This document shows positions 6,674-10,483 of a DNA stretch of 10,483 nucleotides, in pieces. The stretch covers positions 1 through 10,483 of the forward strand of contig JANQEF010000119.1 of NCBI GenBank assembly GCA_028278465.1, in the 5' to 3' direction. Under the pieces are notes generated by a model, which saw only the letters and a program-made list of their open reading frames with translations, was not told the DNA's origin and did no database searches. The position numbers were made by a program, and so were the translations under genes. The stretch comes from Dehalococcoidia bacterium. Lineage in GTDB: Bacteria; Chloroflexota; Dehalococcoidia; Lucifugimonadales; Lucifugimonadaceae. Each line of letters starts with the position of its first letter. Positions within the stretch are counted from its first letter, which is position 1.

Positions 6674-7807
6674 CTATCGATTCCGCAGCCAGTGACGATG
6701 CCTGCCCTCGACAGGCTGCCTCAGCCGGTCGGTCGAAGGGCTCGCCGGATCGGTCCCAGCCAGCTTCGCCGCCTCGGTCGCGAGCAGCACGCCACCGGCG
6801 AAGTCGTCGAGTGAGATGTACTCAGCGGCGATGGTGTTGTCCGGCCCGGCGTTGTGCCACGCGCCAAGCGGGTACGCCATGCCCGTAACTGAGTAGCCGT
6901 GTGCTGCGAACGCGCTCGCCTCGCATCCGCCACCGCTCATCAACTGGCGCTGACACTTGAAGCCTTCCTCGGTCGCCATGATGTTCGAACGTGCCTTCAC
7001 CAGGTACGCCTCGGCCTCGTTGTCGAACGTCGTGGCGCGATCGCCTGTGCGGATAACTGGCCCATCGCCCTGCTGCGCGCCCGGCAGCGCGAGGCTCGTC
7101 TCGACCGAAACAACGACCGTGTCGCGCGGCAGCAGCGAGTCCTCGGCAGCGAGCAGCGCGCCGACAAGCCCGACCTCTTCTGCGCGGGTGAACAGTCCGT
7201 AGACCGCTCCCGGTGATTCGAACTCGGCCGCCGCGGCCATTACCGCGGTGATGGTTGCGCAGCCCGCGAGATCGTCGGCGGCGCGCATGCGAATCTGACC
7301 GTCGCCAAGGTCGAAGTCAGGCAGATCAAACACTATCGGAACGGGGAGTCGTGGCAGCGGGTCGTCGAACCGCATCGTCACAGACCGCTCTTCCGCGCCA
7401 TCGGCCGGGCCGACTATCTCTCCGCGAATGCGGTCGGCCCTGAAGTTCCCCGAGTCGGCATCGTCAGGATCCTGGACGATGGCGATGACCGGCGCGCCCG
7501 ATTGCTCGGTCCACGGCGGCAAACCGCCAAGCACGCGGGCCGTGACAGTCTCGCCTTCCTGCGCCACCGCCTCGAAGCCCGGGTGGTCCATGTGCGCCAC
7601 GAACGCCAGCCCGCGTGCCCCAGACTCCGATCCCGGCCGTGATACCAGCACGTTGCCCCAGATGTCCGACTGAACGTCCAGGCCCATCGCCGCGCAGCGC
7701 GATGTCAGGTAGGCAGCGGCGGCATCCTCGTAGTACGAGGTCGCCGGAAGCCTGCCAAGCTGACCCAGTGTCGTCAGCGCTATCTCACGAAGTTCTGCGT
7801 TGTCCAT
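6674..7807 (-). CDS. M42-like zinc metallopeptidase (putative aminopeptidase)
   Basis: This 377-residue protein keeps the metal ligands of the M42/M20/M28 co-catalytic dizinc peptidases: H72 and D74 in AHMDHPGF, D178 in RAADDLAGCA, the E210-E211 pair in TRAEEVGLVGA, E236 in VSVETS, and H318 in AWHNAGPDN. The GPVIRTGDR segment (249-257) and overall order fit M42 best. These enzymes remove N-terminal residues from peptides or hydrolyse related amides in the cytoplasm, and no export signal is present. The Arg that usually follows the bridging Asp in M42 (DNR) is replaced here by Leu. The family normally ends near residue 352 (AAKLAG). The last 25 or so residues are Arg/His-rich and are encoded by a palindromic repeat. 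The gene starts 13 nt after the methyltransferase stop, so the two are probably co-transcribed. The ribosome binding site is weak (GGGA). Confidence 0.9.
   Translation of the reverse strand: MDNAELREIALTTLGQLGRLPATSYYEDAAAAYLTSRCAAMGLDVQSDIWGNVLVSRPGSESGARGLAFVAHMDHPGFEAVAQEGETVTARVLGGLPPWTEQSGAPVIAIVQDPDDADSGNFRADRIRGEIVGPADGAEERSVTMRFDDPLPRLPVPIVFDLPDFDLGDGQIRMRAADDLAGCATITAVMAAAAEFESPGAVYGLFTRAEEVGLVGALLAAEDSLLPRDTVVVSVETSLALPGAQQGDGPVIRTGDRATTFDNEAEAYLVKARSNIMATEEGFKCQRQLMSGGGCEASAFAAHGYSVTGMAYPLGAWHNAGPDNTIAAEYISLDDFAGGVLLATEAAKLAGTDPASPSTDRLRQPVEGRHRHWLRNR
6704..6741. repeat. REP-like palindrome read into the peptidase C-terminus
   Basis: The outer arms GCCCTCGAC (6704-6712) and GTCGAAGGGC (6732-6741) pair with a single bulged base. 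The inner arms GGCTG (6714-6718) and CAGCC (6722-6726) form a second stem. The whole makes a long imperfect hairpin. The pattern CCTTCGAC...GTCGAGGG recalls scattered extragenic palindromes common in GC-rich bacteria, but only one copy is present here. It covers the codons just past the expected end of the metallopeptidase. Confidence 0.55.
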
Positions 7808-7820
7808 TCGGTCCCGTCGT

Positions 7821-8576
7821 TCAGATCGCTACGCCGGTGATGTAGTACCCGGAGCCGCCGGACACATCGGCGTTGTAGCGCCGGGTGCCGGACTCGAATC
7901 CCGCCTCACGCAGTGTAAGCAGCCACGTCTCGAGCGGAAAGATGCCGTGGAGGTGCCGGTCTTCCTCGACGCTCACCGAGCCGTCCGGCTGCGGGATGAA
8001 GAAGTTGAAGATCAGCTCGACCTGCGAATCGGCAGGGTGCGGGTCGTGCACGTACTCGGCGTACGACAGCTCATCGGCCTTGCCCAGCTTGCAGGAAAGG
8101 TTCGGCACCGGCGTGATCCCGTCCAGCCAGTCCGGGCCGGCGATGAAGACTCCGCCCGGCTCAAGGTGAGCGCGCGCCGTCTCGAATGTGCTGTGCAGGT
8201 CATCGACGGTAAGCATGTACGAGATGGCGTCGAGGACGATCACGGCGTCGAAGGTCCGATCGAGGCGCATCGTCCGCATGTCGCCGACCACATGCTCAGC
8301 CGATGGATTGAGGCGCTGCGAGATCTCGAGCATCTCCGGCGACAGGTCGGCCGCTACAGCGTCAACGAAGTCGGTCATGTGCGACAGGCTGTTGCCGCCG
8401 CCAACGCCCATCTCGAGCACCTTCGGCCTGTACGGCTCAGGTCCGCCCTGCAGCAGGTCGAACATGACCTCGCGCAGCTCGGCGGCCTCTTCGGTGTAGT
8501 CTTCAGGCGCGCTGATCTGCTGCCAGAGGTGAGCGAATTCACGGTACATGCGATGCCGGGACGGGTCAGCAGTCAT
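7821..8576 (-). CDS. Class I SAM-dependent methyltransferase
   Basis: This 251-residue soluble protein has a Rossmann-type methyltransferase core. Motif I is VLEMGVGGGNS (53-63), which binds S-adenosylmethionine. The acidic residue ending strand 2 is D77 (AADLSPEML). GDM (98-100) marks the adenine-binding loop. Motif IV is FDAVIVLDAISYM (109-121), and LEPGGVFIAGPDW (138-150) follows it. An alpha-helical N-terminal segment (1-45) and a C-terminal part with an HGIFPLETW stretch (210-218) and glycine-rich end (240-243) probably form the substrate lid. The acceptor substrate is unknown. It could be a small molecule or a protein. It is the first gene of a two-gene unit with the metallopeptidase and is divergent from the dehydrogenase cluster. 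No Shine-Dalgarno sequence precedes the ATG, but a -10-like hexamer lies 6 nt before it. Confidence 0.92.
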   Translation of the reverse strand: MTADPSRHRMYREFAHLWQQISAPEDYTEEAAELREVMFDLLQGGPEPYRPKVLEMGVGGGNSLSHMTDFVDAVAADLSPEMLEISQRLNPSAEHVVGDMRTMRLDRTFDAVIVLDAISYMLTVDDLHSTFETARAHLEPGGVFIAGPDWLDGITPVPNLSCKLGKADELSYAEYVHDPHPADSQVELIFNFFIPQPDGSVSVEEDRHLHGIFPLETWLLTLREAGFESGTRRYNADVSGGSGYYITGVAI

Positions 8577-8582
8577 GCGTCG

Positions 8583-8588
8583 AGTGTA
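8583..8588 (-). promoter_or_regulatory. Candidate -10 giving a leaderless methyltransferase mRNA
   Basis: On the minus strand TACACT (TAnnnT) is followed by 6 nt (CGACGC) and then the ATG of the methyltransferase. This is the same spacing as at the gene starting at 2353, and it would place the transcription start on the start codon. No clear -35 is visible. The gene lacks a ribosome binding site. Confidence 0.4.
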
Positions 8589-8625
8589 CGCCGGAGCATG
8601 CAGCCGTGTTGTCGTCGGGGTTGGA

Positions 8626-8631
8626 TAGAAT
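8626..8631 (+). promoter_or_regulatory. Candidate -10 for the dehydrogenase cluster
   Basis: TAGAAT matches the -10 consensus at 5 of 6 positions and lies in the divergent gap between methyltransferase and dehydrogenase. No convincing -35 lies at the correct distance. Transcription would start near 8638, giving a leader of about 68 nt that ends in the weak ribosome binding site AGAGAAAG before the ATG at 8706. Confidence 0.4.
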
Positions 8632-8705
8632 GCCGCAGCACGGCGGAGCGGCTACGAAAGGCGCATAGCGCGGCCGCCAAAACGCCGACCAGAACAGAGA
8701 AAGAT

Positions 8706-9665
8706 ATGCCAAAGGTACTTGTCGTTGCAGGGCCCGCGATGCCGGCGGCCGAGCTGGCCGAAGAGCTGAAGCCCGAAGGCTGGGACCTGCAGATGGTCTC
8801 GCGGGATACGCCGGAGCAGGAGGTCGTGTCGCAGGCGACCGATGCCGACTTCGTGCTGATCGGCGGTCACGGGGTCTCCGACGACGTCCTGCGCGCCGGC
8901 AAGAACATCAGGCTGGTGCAGCTCTGCTCTGCCGGCTTCGACGGCGTGAATACGGTGCTTGCGGGCGAGCTTGGCATCCCGGTTGCGAACAACGGCGGCG
9001 CCAATGCCATACCCGTCGCCGAGTTCGCCCTGACGCTGATGCTGAGCACCCTCAGGCACACCGTGATCGCCGACCAGGACACCCGCGCCGGCCAGTGGAT
9101 GAGGCCGGAGCTGGACGGCCGCGACACGTGGGAACTGACCGGCAAGACGGTAGGCATCGTCGGCGCCGGAAGGATCGGCTCTACGGTGGCCGGTCTGCTG
9201 CGGGGCTTCGAGACCACTACGCTCTACACCGACCCCGTGCGCAGTGAGAAGGCAGAAGGGTATGGGGCTAAACGGGTTGAGCTGGACGAGCTGCTGAGCG
9301 AGTCCGATATCGTCACTCTCCATACACCTCTGAACGCCGAGACACGCGGTCTGATCGGCCGCAGGGAACTTGGCCTGATGAAACAGTCGGCGGTCCTGGT
9401 CAACACCTGTCGCGGGCCCGTCGTGAACGAGCAGGAGCTGATCGAGGCGTTGAACAGCAGGCAGATTTGGGCGGCTGGTCTGGATGTCTTCGAGCAGGAG
9501 CCGGTCGACCCGGCGAACCCGTTGCTGAAGATGGAGAACGTGGTCGTCGGGCCGCACCTGGCGGGTAAAAGCCAGGAAAGTTACCCGCGGCGAGTAGGCT
9601 TCGCCTTCGAGAACATGAAGCGGGTCTGGGACGGTGGCAAGCCGGAGAGTGTTGTTGGTACGTGA
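8706..9665 (+). CDS. NAD-dependent D-2-hydroxyacid dehydrogenase
   Basis: This 319-residue protein belongs to the D-isomer-specific 2-hydroxyacid dehydrogenases, which interconvert 2-keto and D-2-hydroxy acids. The NAD-binding fold shows VGIVGAGRIGSTVAG (149-163; GxGxxG at 153-158), with D176 at the end of the next strand favouring NAD over NADP. The catalytic residues are present: R236 in NTCRGPVV, E265 in DVFEQEP and H284 in VGPHLAG. The N-terminal substrate domain contains the usual signature around CSAGFDGVN (74-82). The substrate (phosphoglycerate, glyoxylate or another keto acid) is not determined, and no C-terminal ACT regulatory domain is present. The reading frame is open far upstream, but I chose ATG 8706 because the family begins with MPKVLVV and a weak AGAGAAAG precedes it. 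It leads a same-strand cluster with the next two genes. Confidence 0.93.
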   Translation: MPKVLVVAGPAMPAAELAEELKPEGWDLQMVSRDTPEQEVVSQATDADFVLIGGHGVSDDVLRAGKNIRLVQLCSAGFDGVNTVLAGELGIPVANNGGANAIPVAEFALTLMLSTLRHTVIADQDTRAGQWMRPELDGRDTWELTGKTVGIVGAGRIGSTVAGLLRGFETTTLYTDPVRSEKAEGYGAKRVELDELLSESDIVTLHTPLNAETRGLIGRRELGLMKQSAVLVNTCRGPVVNEQELIEALNSRQIWAAGLDVFEQEPVDPANPLLKMENVVVGPHLAGKSQESYPRRVGFAFENMKRVWDGGKPESVVGT

Positions 9666-9685
9666 GGGAACGCGGCGAAGTCGAA

Positions 9686-9691
9686 TAGTGT
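9686..9691 (+). promoter_or_regulatory. Possible -10 just before the small gene
   Basis: TAGTGT (TAnnnT) lies 4 nt before the ATG at 9696, in the 30-nt gap after the dehydrogenase stop. No Shine-Dalgarno sequence or clear -35 is visible. A leaderless secondary transcript is possible, but this is the weakest of the three such cases in the window. Confidence 0.25.
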
Positions 9692-9695
9692 GGCT

Positions 9696-10094
9696 ATGAA
9701 CGACTACCGGGGCGTGATCATCGAGGAATCGCTCGCAGATCACAGCGTGCTCGGACATGTGACAATCTTGTCGACGAAGGTTGAATCGGTGACGCCGGAC
9801 CACCAGACTCCTTGGCTCTCGGCGTGGACTCTCCACACGGTTGAAGTGGATAGCGAGCAGGCTAAGGAGGTTGCGGATCGGGTCTCCAGAGCATTGGATA
9901 AGGAGCACAGCGGTTCGTGGTACGCCGACTTCAAGAACGACACCCACCACTACATTATCTTCCCGGACGAGATCTTCCACGTTGATCGGAAGAACGCATC
10001 GCAGTACAACCAGGCGAAGCGGTACGGCATCGATATCGGCATCCCGGAACACCAGGTCGACTTTCATCCCGATGTCGATGTCTGGGAACGTTAA
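9696..10094 (+). CDS. Small conserved-looking protein of unknown function
   Basis: This 132-residue soluble protein has no signal peptide or membrane segment. I cannot give it a family name. It is rich in aromatic, His and charged residues grouped in blocks that look conserved: GVIIEESL (6-13), TPWLSAWTLHTVEV (38-51), SWYADFKNDTHHYIIFPDEIF (in 74-94) and GIDIGIPEHQVDF (111-123). The alternating pattern suggests a small alpha/beta fold. A His/Asp/Asn cluster (79-85) could be a binding or active site, but this is speculation. It lies 30 nt after a D-2-hydroxyacid dehydrogenase and 37 nt before a second one, so a link to that metabolism is plausible. An in-frame GTG at 9690 is an alternative start. 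ATG 9696 fits the protein better. There is no ribosome binding site. Confidence 0.85.
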   Translation: MNDYRGVIIEESLADHSVLGHVTILSTKVESVTPDHQTPWLSAWTLHTVEVDSEQAKEVADRVSRALDKEHSGSWYADFKNDTHHYIIFPDEIFHVDRKNASQYNQAKRYGIDIGIPEHQVDFHPDVDVWER

Positions 10095-10120
10095 GTCGAC
10101 GCGGTGATCTACCCATCTTG

Positions 10121-10126
10121 AAAGGA
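10121..10126 (+). promoter_or_regulatory. Ribosome binding site of the second dehydrogenase
   Basis: AAAGGA ends 5 nt before the ATG at 10132 and fixes that start. It contrasts with the missing or weak sites before the two genes upstream. Confidence 0.7.
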
Positions 10127-10131
10127 AAACG

Positions 10132-10483
10132 ATGGCAGACAGCAACATCAGGGTTCTGTACCTGGGTCCGAGGCGGTCCAATGCCCACAGCGGCATTGAC
10201 ACGGAGCAGCAGTCCCGCGCCGTGACCGCTATTGGCGGCGAGTTCATCCGCTACGAGGGTGATTCCGACGGTGAGATGATCGAGGCGCTCAAAGACGTGG
10301 ACGTCGCTATCAACCAGGGGCACGGCTTCAAGCGCGAGTTCTTCCTCCACATGGGCAACAACGGCCGCTGCAAGGGCCTGGTCTCGTTCGGCCACGGCTA
10401 TGACGGCATGGAGCTGCAGGCCGCCGTCGAAAACGGCGTGGTCCTCGCCAACACCGCGTCATTCGGCACCGAAGAGGTCTCAA
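10132..10483 (+). CDS. Second D-2-hydroxyacid dehydrogenase, N-terminal part (cut by window end)
   Basis: The 117 complete codons seen match the N-terminal substrate-binding domain of D-2-hydroxyacid dehydrogenases of the phosphoglycerate dehydrogenase type. A first strand (RVLYLGPR, 7-14) is followed by the hallmark run CKGLVSFGHGYDGMELQAA (82-100) and then NGVVLANTASFGTEEVS (101-117), which normally leads into the hinge to the NAD domain. The NAD-binding and catalytic residues lie beyond the window, so activity cannot be judged. Its sequence clearly differs from the dehydrogenase at 8706-9665, so this is not a recent tandem copy. The start is supported by AAAGGA. It probably shares a transcript with the two genes before it. 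Confidence 0.88.
   Translation, partial: MADSNIRVLYLGPRRSNAHSGIDTEQQSRAVTAIGGEFIRYEGDSDGEMIEALKDVDVAINQGHGFKREFFLHMGNNGRCKGLVSFGHGYDGMELQAAVENGVVLANTASFGTEEVS

Noticed and set aside
7800..8705. Open reading frame extending the dehydrogenase upstream to 621 residues
   Set aside because: This part lies antisense to the well-supported methyltransferase and shows no domain. The dehydrogenase family starts at the ATG at 8706.
8652..10247. 531-residue open frame on the minus strand
   Set aside because: It runs opposite the dehydrogenase and small-protein genes. The translation has no recognisable domain and is rich in Arg and Val, as expected for an antisense frame in GC-rich DNA.
1..10483. CRISPR array, integrase/attachment site or insertion sequence near the tRNA
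   Set aside because: No spaced direct repeats, transposase or integrase motifs, or duplicated tRNA 3' end were found in the window.

Overview
This is a GC-rich chromosomal stretch from a free-living bacterium. It has a CCA-encoding tRNA, a two-in-one ABC exporter, a lipobox lipoprotein, a GYD-domain protein, a ThDP enzyme and two D-2-hydroxyacid dehydrogenase genes. The mix resembles Chloroflexota of the Dehalococcoidia/SAR202 type, which are rich in paralogous oxidoreductases and degradative enzymes. That placement is my inference and rests on no marker gene. No phage, transposase, CRISPR or toxin-antitoxin genes are visible.

Layout. (1) 15-141: tRNA-Glu(CUC) followed by a strong rho-independent terminator. 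(2) 329-2296 (+): an ABC half-exporter with an unusual insertion inside its nucleotide-binding domain. (3) 2353-3753 (+): a large, unrecognised, probably barrel-shaped enzyme with its own promoter that looks leaderless. (4) 3757-8576 (-): five genes on the minus strand. In transcription order they are a SAM methyltransferase, an M42-like metallopeptidase, an acetolactate-synthase-like ThDP enzyme, a GYD-domain protein and an NTF2-like lipoprotein. Only the first two are tightly spaced (13 nt). The others have gaps of about 110-145 nt containing their own candidate signals. (5) 8706-10483 (+): a divergent cluster of a D-2-hydroxyacid dehydrogenase, a small conserved-looking protein of unknown function and the first third of a second D-2-hydroxyacid dehydrogenase, cut by the window edge.

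Functionally the right half suggests small-molecule carbon metabolism: 2-keto/2-hydroxy-acid chemistry (ThDP enzyme plus two NAD-dependent dehydrogenases), peptide or amide cleavage and methylation. No complete pathway can be assigned from sequence alone. The window looks mainly like ordinary metabolic chromosome. The observations most worth checking are the exporter insertion, possible leaderless starts at three genes, a REP-like palindrome translated into the end of the peptidase, an 11-bp inverted repeat between the GYD and lipoprotein genes, and two proteins of unknown function.
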